A stretch of DNA of 64,000 nucleotides, taken from positions 248,376-312,375 of the forward strand of contig NZ_NOXS01000034.1 in the NCBI RefSeq assembly GCF_002251735.1. The letters are read 5' to 3'. A program made the position numbers and the translations under genes. The DNA is from Elstera cyanobacteriorum. GTDB lineage: Bacteria; Pseudomonadota; Alphaproteobacteria; Elsterales; Elsteraceae. Below are positions 25,939-34,803 of this stretch, piece after piece (within the stretch, counting starts at the first letter, position 1; the number at the start of each line of letters is the position of its first letter). The notes beneath the pieces are model-generated. The model did no database searches. It was not told the origin of the DNA and saw only the letters and a list, made by a program, of their open reading frames with translations.

Positions 25939-27249
25939 CTAAATTGCAAGTTTTAGATCACGCCCGGCATCCCCCGCCGTTTCCCAGCGCAGCAGCGAGA
26001 CGTCGCCGTCCACCGCATAGACCGTTCGCCCCATCAGCGCATTGACGATGCGGGCTGACCGCCACGCCATTAGGCTAAGCTGCGGGTCGGCGATCCCGAG
26101 GGTCTGGCGCCCGACGTTCTGGGCGAAGATGCGCCGGTCGTCCGGTCCATCCCAGGTAACGCAATAGTCGCGGCCCATCACGAAGCGGCGGTCGTCGTCG
26201 AGCGATAGGCGCGGGCGTAGCGGATCGAGACAGGCGGGCAGGGCGATACGATAGCCGGTGGCAAGGATCAACACCGCACCGTCGATGGTTTCGATGCCGC
26301 CGTCGAACCCATTGCGCAGGGTCAAGCGATAGGCCCCCGATCCGCCATCGAGGGCAATGGCGTCGCGGTAGGGCAGCAGCGCCGCGAAATCCCGGCGGCG
26401 GTCGAGGTAGGTAATTTCATAGAGCCGCTGATAGAGCGCGCGCAGCGTCGCGTGGGAAATCCCGTCGCTCGCCAGTTTTTGGCTGGCGAGGATGCGTTCC
26501 TTGCGCTGCGGCGGCTGGGCCAGGAACGCTTCAAGATAGCCCGGCATGAAATATTCATTGGTGAAGGGCGCTTCGTCGATGGGTGCGAAGGTCGGGCGGC
26601 GGCTGATCCAGGTGACCGCCGCTGGCGCGGCCGCGTCGCTGCGGTTCAGCAGATCGAGCACGATTTCCGCCCCGGACTGCCCACCGCCGACGACGATGAC
26701 CCGGCGCCCGGCGACCTTGGGGGCATCCAGCAAAAAGCGGCTGGAATGAACACAGTTTGGCCCCAGCGCCCCCTCTGCCCAGGCCGGGGTTGCCGGAACC
26801 GGCCCGGTTGCGAGCGAGAGGTTGCGGGCGGTGACGGTGGTATCGTTCACCGTGAGATGAAACAGCCCATCGGGGCCGAAATCGACGGCAGAAACTGTCT
26901 GTTCGAAGCGCAGGCTTTCCAACTGGCCCGCAACCCAGCCCATATAATCGGCGAACTCGCGGCGCAGGATGGCGTCGAACTCGGCCGAAATGAAGCGGTA
27001 AAGCCGCTTGGTCGCGACCAGATAGGCAAGGAAACTATAGCGGCTCGTGGGATCGGCGGCGGCGACCAGATCTTTCAGCCAGGAGGTTTGCAGCGTCGCG
27101 TTCGGCAGCATCATGCCGGGGTGCCAGGCGAAATCCGCGCGCCGGTCGAAGAAGCGGGCCGATACCTCCGTCTGCGGATCGAGCAGCGCGGCAAGGCTGA
27201 GATTGAAGGGACCAATGCCGATACCGGCGAGATCGAGGCTCTGGGTCAT
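25939..27249 (-). CDS. iucD: Lysine/ornithine/diamine N-monooxygenase, IucD-like
   Basis: A 436-aa FAD- and NADPH-dependent hydroxylase. FAD motif GIGIGPFN is at 9-16; the NADPH motif is VVGGGQSGAE near 170; the C-terminal LATGYR motif is near 345. It N-hydroxylates the terminal amine of lysine (aerobactin) or of a diamine, the first step to a hydroxamate. The start ATG 27249 overlaps the preceding stop (ATGA). Size, and place in the order A-B-C-D, match E. coli IucD. The exact amine cannot be told from sequence; no diaminobutyrate genes (as in rhizobactin/schizokinen loci) are present here. Confidence 0.88.
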   Translation of the reverse strand: MTQSLDLAGIGIGPFNLSLAALLDPQTEVSARFFDRRADFAWHPGMMLPNATLQTSWLKDLVAAADPTSRYSFLAYLVATKRLYRFISAEFDAILRREFADYMGWVAGQLESLRFEQTVSAVDFGPDGLFHLTVNDTTVTARNLSLATGPVPATPAWAEGALGPNCVHSSRFLLDAPKVAGRRVIVVGGGQSGAEIVLDLLNRSDAAAPAAVTWISRRPTFAPIDEAPFTNEYFMPGYLEAFLAQPPQRKERILASQKLASDGISHATLRALYQRLYEITYLDRRRDFAALLPYRDAIALDGGSGAYRLTLRNGFDGGIETIDGAVLILATGYRIALPACLDPLRPRLSLDDDRRFVMGRDYCVTWDGPDDRRIFAQNVGRQTLGIADPQLSLMAWRSARIVNALMGRTVYAVDGDVSLLRWETAGDAGRDLKLAI

Positions 27250-29048
27250 GGAACGGGGTCCAATACGGCTGGGGAAACGGACGGCACCCCCGCCAGCCCG
27301 GCATCCAGCCCAAGGCGTAGCGAGTTGCGAAGGGGCGTGCCGAGGGTCGGCAGCGGGCGCTGGGCCGCGTCGCCATAACCGATGGCCAGGCGGACCCGGT
27401 TGATGCAAACGCGGTGAATCTCCGGCGCGAAAACGTCGAATTCGGCAAAGCGGGCGGCGAGATCGGGGTGGCGGGTTTGATAGCGGCGCAGCACGCCGGC
27501 CAAAAGCCCGTAAAAACGATCCTCCGGGAACCCCGCCGCCTCCCGCAGCGCTTCCGACAAAAAGCGCAGGCTGGTGACGAAATGGCCGGTCAGCAGCCCG
27601 TGGGCCACATACAGCGGCGGTTTGCGCGGCAGGGCGGCGCGGGCAGCCGGGGCGAGGCTGTCGAGTTCCGGGAAGGGCGCATCGACCAAATCCATGTCGC
27701 CCTGAAAATCCTTCAGCGTCACGCCGACCGGGCGACCTTGGCGAAAGACCGCGCCGATATTCTGACCGTGGGCGATGAAGCCAACGCCATAGCGGGCGAG
27801 GAAATGGTAGAGCGGCACGGTCACCGCTTCAAACAGCGCGTCCAACCATTCTTCGGTCGACAGACCCGACTGGGCGATCCAGGCGCAGGCGAGCGGTGGT
27901 CCGTCCGCCACCCGGTGCCAAAGCGCGCCGACCATCGCGCTGCTTTCGCCCGGCAGCAGCGCCGGGCTTTCGCGCCAGATCGCCCCCAGCATCTCGCGGT
28001 ACTGATAGGGCGCGTCGGTCAACGCTTCGTAATAGGGATGCGGGTAGAAAACCCCGGCAGGCTCGCCCTGCACCAGCACGCGGCGGCCCTCGGCCAACTC
28101 GGGATCGGTCGCCACGATCCCTTTCAGCCAGTCCGAGACAATCGGGCCGATGGCGAGATATTTACCGGGAATGCCGCGCCAAGCGGAGGTGTTGAGAACG
28201 GTCAACGCGAGTTTCAGGTGCAACTCACGGGGCCGGTCGGCATTTGCCAGGGTACGCAGCGATTGCAGCGGACGGTAAGCGTCACCCAAGGGGCCGAGCG
28301 GCACCAACCGCTGCGCGGCGATCTCTCCCGCGAAGGCAGGCGCGATCATCGCCTGCCATTGCCACGGATGGATCGGCAGCGGCAGGTACTGGGCCGGATC
28401 GAGACCCTGGTCACGCAGCCGTTGGTCAAACGCAGCAACCTCGGGGTCGGATAGGGAGGCGCGCAGCAAGCCCTGGGGGGTGATGTCGGCTCCGGCGCTC
28501 CAACGGCAGGCGTCGCGATGGGCCGCCGCCCAGACCACTTGAAACCTGCCGCCGAATTCCGGGGCGTAGGCGGTCAGGCTCTCCAGCCCCCAGCCCAGGC
28601 GGCCTTTGCTGCCCGGCGCTTTCGGGTGGCCGTCGAGATAGGATTGCAGGTCGTCGTCCGGCAGGGCGATCAAGGCCGCCGCCGACTGCCCGGCATTGCG
28701 TGCCAGCACGGCGCTATCGGCCAGCAGAGTGTGCAGAAGCTCCCGCCCATAGCCCGCCAGCACCTCCGGTGCGGCGGCAAACTCGGCCTGCGCGTCGAGC
28801 AAGAAGGGTAAAGCCTCCGTCACCGTCACCCCATCGCGGGTCAGGCTTTCCGGTGTAATCGTCAGGCTGCCCCAGATGCCGCGCACGGCCTGAAAGCGAT
28901 AGGTGACGCCGGAGGCGAGGCGCAGCGTCCAGCCGTCGCCGTCTTGCTGCGGAGTAAAACTCTCCTCATAAGCAAATTCGCGGATCAGCTTGGCCAGCAG
29001 GGCGCGGTTGCGCTCCGGCCATGCGGCGGCGAACGGCGGTAGGGTCAC
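27246..29048 (-). CDS. iucC: NIS siderophore synthetase, IucC-like
   Basis: A 600-aa NRPS-independent siderophore synthetase. Typical blocks are GHPKAPGSKGRLGW, LPIHPWQW, the nucleotide-site HGQNIGAVF and LKDFQGDMDL. These enzymes use ATP to couple a carboxylate (citrate or its monoamide) to an N-hydroxy-N-acyl amine. In the aerobactin pathway IucC adds the second arm. It overlaps IucB and IucD by 4 bp each way, consistent with tight co-translation. The A/C naming follows gene order and resemblance, and is not decided by phylogeny. Confidence 0.85.
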   Translation of the reverse strand: MTLPPFAAAWPERNRALLAKLIREFAYEESFTPQQDGDGWTLRLASGVTYRFQAVRGIWGSLTITPESLTRDGVTVTEALPFLLDAQAEFAAAPEVLAGYGRELLHTLLADSAVLARNAGQSAAALIALPDDDLQSYLDGHPKAPGSKGRLGWGLESLTAYAPEFGGRFQVVWAAAHRDACRWSAGADITPQGLLRASLSDPEVAAFDQRLRDQGLDPAQYLPLPIHPWQWQAMIAPAFAGEIAAQRLVPLGPLGDAYRPLQSLRTLANADRPRELHLKLALTVLNTSAWRGIPGKYLAIGPIVSDWLKGIVATDPELAEGRRVLVQGEPAGVFYPHPYYEALTDAPYQYREMLGAIWRESPALLPGESSAMVGALWHRVADGPPLACAWIAQSGLSTEEWLDALFEAVTVPLYHFLARYGVGFIAHGQNIGAVFRQGRPVGVTLKDFQGDMDLVDAPFPELDSLAPAARAALPRKPPLYVAHGLLTGHFVTSLRFLSEALREAAGFPEDRFYGLLAGVLRRYQTRHPDLAARFAEFDVFAPEIHRVCINRVRLAIGYGDAAQRPLPTLGTPLRNSLRLGLDAGLAGVPSVSPAVLDPVP

Positions 29049-29959
29049 AGCGCCACCTCGGCAAAGAACCGCCGCCGTTGGCAGACCATCAGCGCCGCGC
29101 GCTTATGGGGAAAGTCGAACTCCTTCACTTTGTCGAAGGCACAATCCGCCGCATAGCGCAGCATCTTCACATGGCTGGCGCGCGGCTCCCCCACCACCCG
29201 TTCGGTGCGCGGGTCTTCGAGGAACAGGTAATGGGTGATGGTGCGGAACCACGCCAAGGTGCGCACCCGCCCCAAATGGGCTGTGTTGCCGATCAGCGCG
29301 TGCCAGCCGTGGTCATAGGGGTGCGCGTCGTAATGGGGGCCGAGCCGGTCCTCCATCCCCCAATAGGCTTCGAAATAGGCCGATGGCTCGCCGTCGATAC
29401 AGCCGATCAGCCCATAGGCGTGGGGATCGGCCTCCAACTTGGCGAGATACTCGGCCAATTCTTCCTTTGGCTTGGCGAGTTCCCAGAAGAAGGCGACGCG
29501 CCCCTGGTTCATCCAGAAATGAAAGAGATCGAGATCGGCGGTCTTATCGATCACCCGCAGGCTGAACAGCCCTTCCGCGGCGGGATCGTAGCGGCGATAG
29601 ACATCGCCCACCGGCTGGCGCGGGCGCAGGGGGTGCCCCGCCTCGGTCGGCAGATAGGGGAAGGGGCCGCGCGGCTGGGTCAGCGCCGATCCGGGCCATT
29701 CGTGAAAGCCGCGCCGGTCGATCCACGGCAGCAGCTCGCCGCTGTCGGGGTGCGGCGCCAGACCGTGGACTAGCCCGAGGCCGATCAACTCCGCCGCCCG
29801 GTCGCAGTGGCTTCCGTCAAGCCAAAGGCGGGTCGTCTCCGGTTGGCGCAGGAAGTCAGCCGTCACTGCCGCCACGAGCGCTGACAGGTTGGTGGCATCG
29901 GACGCAAGCGGTGTGGCCGCCGCCGAGGCGGGGGGGCGCGGCAGAACATCAACAGACAT
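29045..29959 (-). CDS. iucB: N-hydroxy amine O/N-acyltransferase (GNAT), IucB-like
   Basis: A 304-aa acyltransferase similar in length to IucB (315 aa). The C-terminal 180 residues hold the GNAT fold: FHFWMNQGRVAFFWE, then YFEAYWGMEDRLG and a conserved tail ending DFPHKRAALMVCQRRRFF. It acylates the hydroxylated amine made by the IucD-like enzyme to give the hydroxamate ligand. Acetyl is expected from the aerobactin precedent; a longer acyl is possible. Confidence 0.87.
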   Translation of the reverse strand: MSVDVLPRPPASAAATPLASDATNLSALVAAVTADFLRQPETTRLWLDGSHCDRAAELIGLGLVHGLAPHPDSGELLPWIDRRGFHEWPGSALTQPRGPFPYLPTEAGHPLRPRQPVGDVYRRYDPAAEGLFSLRVIDKTADLDLFHFWMNQGRVAFFWELAKPKEELAEYLAKLEADPHAYGLIGCIDGEPSAYFEAYWGMEDRLGPHYDAHPYDHGWHALIGNTAHLGRVRTLAWFRTITHYLFLEDPRTERVVGEPRASHVKMLRYAADCAFDKVKEFDFPHKRAALMVCQRRRFFAEVAL

Positions 29960-29962
29960 GGA

Positions 29963-31729
29963 TCAGACCACCAAAGGATTGGGAAATGCGTGATAAAGGC
30001 TGAGTGGATCGACGCTCGCCCCGGCCTCGTCAAAGCCGCCCAGGGCGATGCGGAAGTTGCCCTTCGACGTCAGCTCCGGCGAGGTCAGCGCCAGATCGAA
30101 TAGGCTGCGGTCACGCCGTTCCCCAGCCGCCAGGGCTTCGAGGAACCGCCGCCAGATTGCGAATAAAGCCGCCTCCGCGACCTGATCCGACCGGGCAATC
30201 GCCGCAATGGTTAGGAAGACGGCGTTGAGGATGATGTAATAAGAGACGAGCTTCGCCGCCGCTTCCGACGAAAAGCCGGGGCAGCCAGAGGTCGGCAAGT
30301 CCGGCAGATGCGCCGCAAGATCGGCTTCGAACGCTTTCACGTACGCCGTGCCCTGGCAGTCGCGGAACATCGCCGTTTCCGGCAGACCGTCTTTTAACCC
30401 GATCAGCAAATTCTGCTGATGGGCGCCGAACAAGAGGCCGACGTCGCTGGCGGTCAGCAGCACCGGGGCGATAGCGACGGTCAGGAACCGCTCGAACCAC
30501 AGGCCCGCCGCCTCGGCGTAAGGCAGCCCGCGCGCGGCGGCGACCTGACCGATCAGCGAAACGACCCAGGACGGCCCCCCGAACGGACCATCCTGGCACA
30601 GGCTCGCCAGCATCGCGAGGGGGGCATCGGCGCTGCGGATCGGGTTTTCGCGCAGGGTGATCAGACTATCGGGCAGATCGCGCCCCGCCCGGTCGCGCAG
30701 CAGGGCATAGACCGGCTCGCCCAAAAAGCGGAATTGCGGGAAGCGTTGGCGCAGCGTCGCGCCGACCGGCGAGGCGAGCAGCTTATGGATAATCCGCCCG
30801 CGCTCCACCTCCGCCCGGCGCAGCACGCGGAGGGAGTTGGTCATCTGCACACTCAGCGAGGCTTTCACCATATAGTCGGCATGGGGCGCCCATAGGGAGC
30901 GGACGGAGGCCGTGGGCCACCAGGGCCGGGCATCGTGCGGCAGTTCCCGCACAAGGCCCGCCGCGACCAGTTCCGCGACCGGGGCCACCCGCTGCAACCG
31001 CGCCCATTGCCAGGGATGCATCGGCATCGGCCAGCGCCCTGCGTCCACCGGCTGGCCATAGAGCGCGGATAGCGCCTCAGCCGCCAGCCCATCTTCCGCT
31101 TCGCCGATCGCTAAAGCTTCCGGCGCGACCGATAGCCAGACCAGCGGGAAGCGCCCACCCAGTTCGGGGGCATAGCGCGCCTCCTCCCCATCAAAAACCG
31201 CGCGGGTTTTTGGCGCCGGGTGAACCGGATGACCGAGAAGCAGCGCCTGTTCGGCGGCCAGAAAGGTCGGCGGGGCAGCCAGAGCGGCGTCTAACCACGG
31301 GCGGCGGGCGTCGAGGAAATCGGCAACGGCAGCAACCGAGGCCCGCGCGCGCGCCAGCAGGTTTTCCCGCTGCACCGGCGTTTCCCCGGCGGATAAATCG
31401 GCCCCGCGCAGAATAAGGTCCAGCGCGGTTTCCGCCGGGATTGGATGCTCCTCCCCCGCCGGTCCCAGACGGCGCCAATCGTCGCCGAAACCGTGCCGCC
31501 CGGCGCGGCTAACGGGGCGCAGCGAGACGCGCAGCGCGCCGCCTCCCCCTAGCTTCGGCAGCGGCAGGTGCAGGGTCTGGCCCGTGATCTGGCCCGCGCT
31601 GGTTTCGCGCAGCAGCGCATTCACCAGCCCGGTCAGGCCGTGGCGCAGGGCAAAGAAATGGTTAGAACGCGCGGCATCAGGAAGCGGCGGCACCTGGTCC
31701 GAGGCGCGGAGGATCGTCTCCTGACGCAT
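29963..31729 (-). CDS. iucA: NIS siderophore synthetase, IucA-like
   Basis: A 588-aa synthetase, paralogous to the IucC-like protein. It shows GHPVHPAPKTRAVF, MPMHPWQW and an active-site block in GAHQQNLLIGLKDG, with FRDCQGT replacing the KDFQGD of the other. It should activate citrate for the first amide bond. It is the promoter-proximal gene of the seven-gene string iucABCD-fhuCBF and starts 35 bp from a strong Fur-like box shared with the divergent exporter. Confidence 0.86.
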   Translation of the reverse strand: MRQETILRASDQVPPLPDAARSNHFFALRHGLTGLVNALLRETSAGQITGQTLHLPLPKLGGGGALRVSLRPVSRAGRHGFGDDWRRLGPAGEEHPIPAETALDLILRGADLSAGETPVQRENLLARARASVAAVADFLDARRPWLDAALAAPPTFLAAEQALLLGHPVHPAPKTRAVFDGEEARYAPELGGRFPLVWLSVAPEALAIGEAEDGLAAEALSALYGQPVDAGRWPMPMHPWQWARLQRVAPVAELVAAGLVRELPHDARPWWPTASVRSLWAPHADYMVKASLSVQMTNSLRVLRRAEVERGRIIHKLLASPVGATLRQRFPQFRFLGEPVYALLRDRAGRDLPDSLITLRENPIRSADAPLAMLASLCQDGPFGGPSWVVSLIGQVAAARGLPYAEAAGLWFERFLTVAIAPVLLTASDVGLLFGAHQQNLLIGLKDGLPETAMFRDCQGTAYVKAFEADLAAHLPDLPTSGCPGFSSEAAAKLVSYYIILNAVFLTIAAIARSDQVAEAALFAIWRRFLEALAAGERRDRSLFDLALTSPELTSKGNFRIALGGFDEAGASVDPLSLYHAFPNPLVV

Positions 31730-31763
31730 TCGGTTTCTCTCTGGATTAGCAGGATGAGGTTAT

Positions 31764-31782
31764 GATATTCAGAATCATTCGC
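31764..31782. promoter_or_regulatory. Fur box in the iucA/exporter divergent promoter
   Basis: GATATTCAGAATCATTCGC matches 14 of 19 positions of the consensus GATAATGATAATCATTATC. It lies in the 89-bp gap between iucA (start 31729, minus) and the MFS gene (plus), so one bound repressor could shut off both synthesis and export when iron is sufficient. GCATTCGCAA just beyond may extend it. Confidence 0.75.
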
Positions 31783-31818
31783 ATTCGCAAGATATTTCCC
31801 TGACTGATATGCAGGACG

Positions 31819-33024
31819 ATGGAAAAAGACAACCGAGGACCGATGAAAGTCGCCGCGATTCTCAACCGCTTAGCTGCAGGATCGTTGCTGATTGGGCTAG
31901 GGCAGGGGGCGCAGTTCGCGCTGTTGCCGCTGATTGTGGCAATGACGGGCTTATCTCCGGCGCTCCTAGGGGGGATTGTCGGCGGGGGAACCTTGGTCGG
32001 GCTGCTGGGGGCCTTGCTGTGGGGTCGGATGGCCGACCGCCAGGGCTATCGGCGTGTGGCGGTTTGGGCGGTGGCGGTCTATGCAGCCGCCCAAGCGCTG
32101 ATGCTTCTGGCGCTCTTCGGGGCGCAGCAAGACTGGCTGACAGCGGCTGGGGTTGCCGCCTGGATCGCGGTCGTCCGGCTGGCGCATGGTTTTTCCGTTG
32201 CTGGGATTCAGCCCGTGCTTCAGGGCTGGTGCGGGGTTTTAACCGACGCGGCCGGGCGGTTCGCCGGGCTTGCGAAACTCTCGGCCGCGCTATCGCTGGG
32301 ACGATTGGTCGGGCCGCTGCTGGCGACGGCAGCCATTCTATCGCCCCTTTTGCCCTTCGGTTTGGTCGCGCTGTTGGCGCTGCCGATCTTGGCCGTGATC
32401 ATCCGGTTGCCGGATCCGGTGGTGACCCCGGCCCTTCCCGCCGAACGCCGCCGCCTGCGCCCCGATCGCGCCCTGGCGGTGGGCTTTCTCATGACCCTGG
32501 CGCTCGGGCAAATCTACGCCACCTTAGGGCTTTATCTTCAGGCGCGCGATGGGCTGACGGCCGAAGCGGCAGCGGGGGGGATGGGGCTTAGCCTCAGCCT
32601 CGCCGCCCTCGCCGCGCTCGGCCTTCAAACCCTGGTTCTGCCGCGCCTGGCCTTAACGCCCCGCCTAACGCGACCGGGGCAGATCGCGGCGATAGCGCTC
32701 GGCCTCGGCTGTCTCGTTCCCCTGTGGCTGCGGGGCATCGTCGGCGCCGCCCTGGGGGCCAGCCTGATCAGCCTCGGTGCAACTTTGCTGGCAGCGATAA
32801 CGGCGACCCGCGTTAGCCTAGGGGCTGGGCCAGGCCAGCACGGGCGGGTGGCGGGCGGGCAGAGCGCCGCGCAAAACCTAGGCTATGCGGCGGGGGCTGC
32901 GGCGGGCGGGGTTTTGTTCCAGATCGCCCCTGCGGCACCGCTCATCGCGGCAGCAGCCTGTGCGGTGGCTCTGCTTCTCCTTGAGAGCCTCCCAGCCGCC
33001 GCAAAGCCACTGCTACCGCCTTAG
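31819..33024 (+). CDS. MFS transporter, probable siderophore exporter
   Basis: A 401-aa major facilitator with about 12 hydrophobic helices. The MFS loop 2-3 signature GRMADRQGYRRV is near residue 70. ATG 31819 has AGGA 4 nt upstream; an in-frame ATG at 31843 with GAGG is also possible. It is divergent from iucA and shares its Fur box, the usual location of a siderophore efflux gene (compare IucE-type or RhtX-type carriers). Direction of transport is inference: export is favoured because a complete TonB/Fhu uptake route is already present. Confidence 0.83.
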   Translation: MEKDNRGPMKVAAILNRLAAGSLLIGLGQGAQFALLPLIVAMTGLSPALLGGIVGGGTLVGLLGALLWGRMADRQGYRRVAVWAVAVYAAAQALMLLALFGAQQDWLTAAGVAAWIAVVRLAHGFSVAGIQPVLQGWCGVLTDAAGRFAGLAKLSAALSLGRLVGPLLATAAILSPLLPFGLVALLALPILAVIIRLPDPVVTPALPAERRRLRPDRALAVGFLMTLALGQIYATLGLYLQARDGLTAEAAAGGMGLSLSLAALAALGLQTLVLPRLALTPRLTRPGQIAAIALGLGCLVPLWLRGIVGAALGASLISLGATLLAAITATRVSLGAGPGQHGRVAGGQSAAQNLGYAAGAAAGGVLFQIAPAAPLIAAAACAVALLLLESLPAAAKPLLPP

Positions 33025-33071
33025 GGTTTCCCCCGTCCACCCCATCACATCATTTCGTATGATAACACAGC

Positions 33072-33105
33072 AAAAAGGAGTTAGCCGCTTTATGCTGCTA
33101 ACCCC
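33072..33105 (-). terminator. Rho-independent terminator of tRNA-Ala
   Basis: On the minus strand GGGGTTAGC and GCTAACTCC form a 9-bp stem (33097-33105 with 33077-33085) followed by TTTTT (33076-33072). It lies 10 bp beyond the tRNA 3' end. Confidence 0.88.
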
Positions 33106-33115
33106 TTGATTTGTT

Positions 33116-33191
<76 letters not shown>

Positions 33192-33437
33192 GAAACTTCT
33201 GGGTTGTCGCAGTGCCGTTGCCGGTACCGTCTGGCGTGAGCGGTTTGTAGACCAGGGGCGGCGGGGCGGCAAGCGAAAAATGACAGTTTTTTAGCATCAC
33301 TGAATGGATAACCGTCACGGCCGGGCGGGAGGCTGGGGGGCGGCTTATCAGGTGTCGCCGTCATGAAATCGCAATACCTGTGCGCCATGCTGATTAAGAC
33401 TAGTTAACCTCATCCTTTCGCGTGCTGGAGGCTGCCC

Positions 33438-34172
33438 ATGAAACAGGGATTCATCGCCGTTATTCTGGCCGGTTTTATGGTGACGCCCGCGCTCGCGCAG
33501 CCGACGGTGAAGCTGACGACGCTCGATTGGTGCCCCTATACCTGCGTTACCGCGCCCGACGGCGGGTTTTCGACGGTTATCGTCAAGGAAGCCTTTAAGG
33601 CGGCAGGCTATACGGCGGAGGTCGAGTTTCTGCCTTGGCAGCGCGCGGTGCTCACGGCCAAAGATTCAAAGGATGTCGCTGGCTATTACCCCGAATATCC
33701 GGGGGAGGTTGAGGGCTTCACCCTATCGCCGGCCATCGGGGCGGGGCCGCTGGGGTTGATCTTGCGGAAAGGCGCCCCGGTGCCCGCGCCGACCGTCGAG
33801 GGGCTCAAGGCGCTGAAGCTTGGAACCGTCACCGGCTATATCAACTCCAGCCAGGTTGCGGCGGCGATTGCGGCGGGGCTGAAGCCGGAAAGCGTGTCCG
33901 ACGATGTCACGAATATCCGCAAACTCGCCGCTGGGCGCATCGACGCGGCGGAGATCGACCAGTTCGTCTTCGGTCATCTGTTAAAGACCGATCCCAAACT
34001 GGCGGATGTGAAGACCGACGTAGTGTTCGCTCTGCCGCTCGAAGAGAAAAGCCTGCATGTGGCCTTCAACACCACCGATTACGGCAAGAAGCTCGCGGCG
34101 ATTTTTGCCGAAGGCTTGGCGAAGGTCGATACCAAGGGCTTGCAGCAGAAATATTTCGCGGCGGCCCGCTGA
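33438..34172 (+). CDS. Periplasmic amino-acid-type binding protein (SBP family 3)
   Basis: A 244-aa secreted protein with signal peptide ending PALA-Q (about residue 20), and GGAGG 8 nt before the ATG. The domain resembles polar amino-acid binding proteins (TLDWCPYTCVTAPDGGFSTVIVKEAFKAAGY). It has two cysteines close together (C32, C36) that may form a disulfide. No permease or ATPase gene is adjacent, so it may be an orphan binding protein or a sensor partner. A strong terminator follows. Confidence 0.82.
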   Translation: MKQGFIAVILAGFMVTPALAQPTVKLTTLDWCPYTCVTAPDGGFSTVIVKEAFKAAGYTAEVEFLPWQRAVLTAKDSKDVAGYYPEYPGEVEGFTLSPAIGAGPLGLILRKGAPVPAPTVEGLKALKLGTVTGYINSSQVAAAIAAGLKPESVSDDVTNIRKLAAGRIDAAEIDQFVFGHLLKTDPKLADVKTDVVFALPLEEKSLHVAFNTTDYGKKLAAIFAEGLAKVDTKGLQQKYFAAAR

Positions 34173-34196
34173 TCTCGGCCCAAAACAAAATGCCAT

Positions 34197-34228
34197 AAAA
34201 AAGGCCCGGTCGCGCGACCGGGCCTTTT
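34197..34228. terminator. Bidirectional rho-independent terminator
   Basis: The perfect palindrome AAGGCCCGGTCGC-GCGACCGGGCCTT (34201-34226) is flanked by A-run on the left and T-run on the right. It serves both the binding-protein gene (plus) and the FYDLN-acid gene (minus) that converge on it. Confidence 0.93.
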
Positions 34229-34248
34229 CCTTGCCAGGGGCGAGCGGG

Positions 34249-34617
34249 TTAGCGCTCGTCCTCACTATCAAGATTTTCGATGACTTCGGCCATATCGTCC
34301 TCGTCTTCACCGAGGTCGGACGTGTCTTCCATCAGATCATCGTCCTCGTCGCTGACCGCATCCTCTTCGACGAGATCGGCTTCGACATCGGGTAGATCGA
34401 CGACATCAGGCAGATCAACCTCGTCCGCCACCACGGCCACGGGCTTGGCGGGCTTATCGTCGGGCAGCGGCGCGCGCGACCGGCGCGATTTTAGAATCGC
34501 TTCGGGATCATAGGTCGTGCCGCACTTTGGGCAGACGATGGGATCGCGGAGCAAATCGTAAAACGGTGCGCCGCAGGAATGGCAAATGCGCTTTGCGCCC
34601 CATTCGGGTTTCGCCAT
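34249..34617 (-). CDS. FYDLN-acid family (TIGR02300) zinc-ribbon protein
   Basis: A 122-aa protein with start ATG 34617. The N-terminal 40 residues are a zinc ribbon, CHSCGAPFYDL ... CPKCGTTYDP, and the C-terminal half is a highly acidic tail (runs such as EEDAVSDEDDD). This is the alphaproteobacterial FYDLN_acid family, whose function is not known. It is adjacent to and divergent from aroA, a common arrangement in alphaproteobacteria. A longer open frame extends upstream antisense to aroA and is not coding. Confidence 0.88.
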   Translation of the reverse strand: MAKPEWGAKRICHSCGAPFYDLLRDPIVCPKCGTTYDPEAILKSRRSRAPLPDDKPAKPVAVVADEVDLPDVVDLPDVEADLVEEDAVSDEDDDLMEDTSDLGEDEDDMAEVIENLDSEDER

Positions 34618-34803
34618 GTCAGCTTGTTCCTTGGTCTGGTGAAATAGTCTTGGCCGTTCCTGCCAGGGGGGGCGGCGCTTGTCAATCATCTGAACGCGCA
34701 AGCCCCCCGTGACAAGCAGGTAGCCCCTGCGGGGCGGATGCTTGAGGACGGCGTGAAATTCAGGTACGCCGTGCCCAAGGTTTCGCCAGAAGGGGTTTTC
34801 CGC

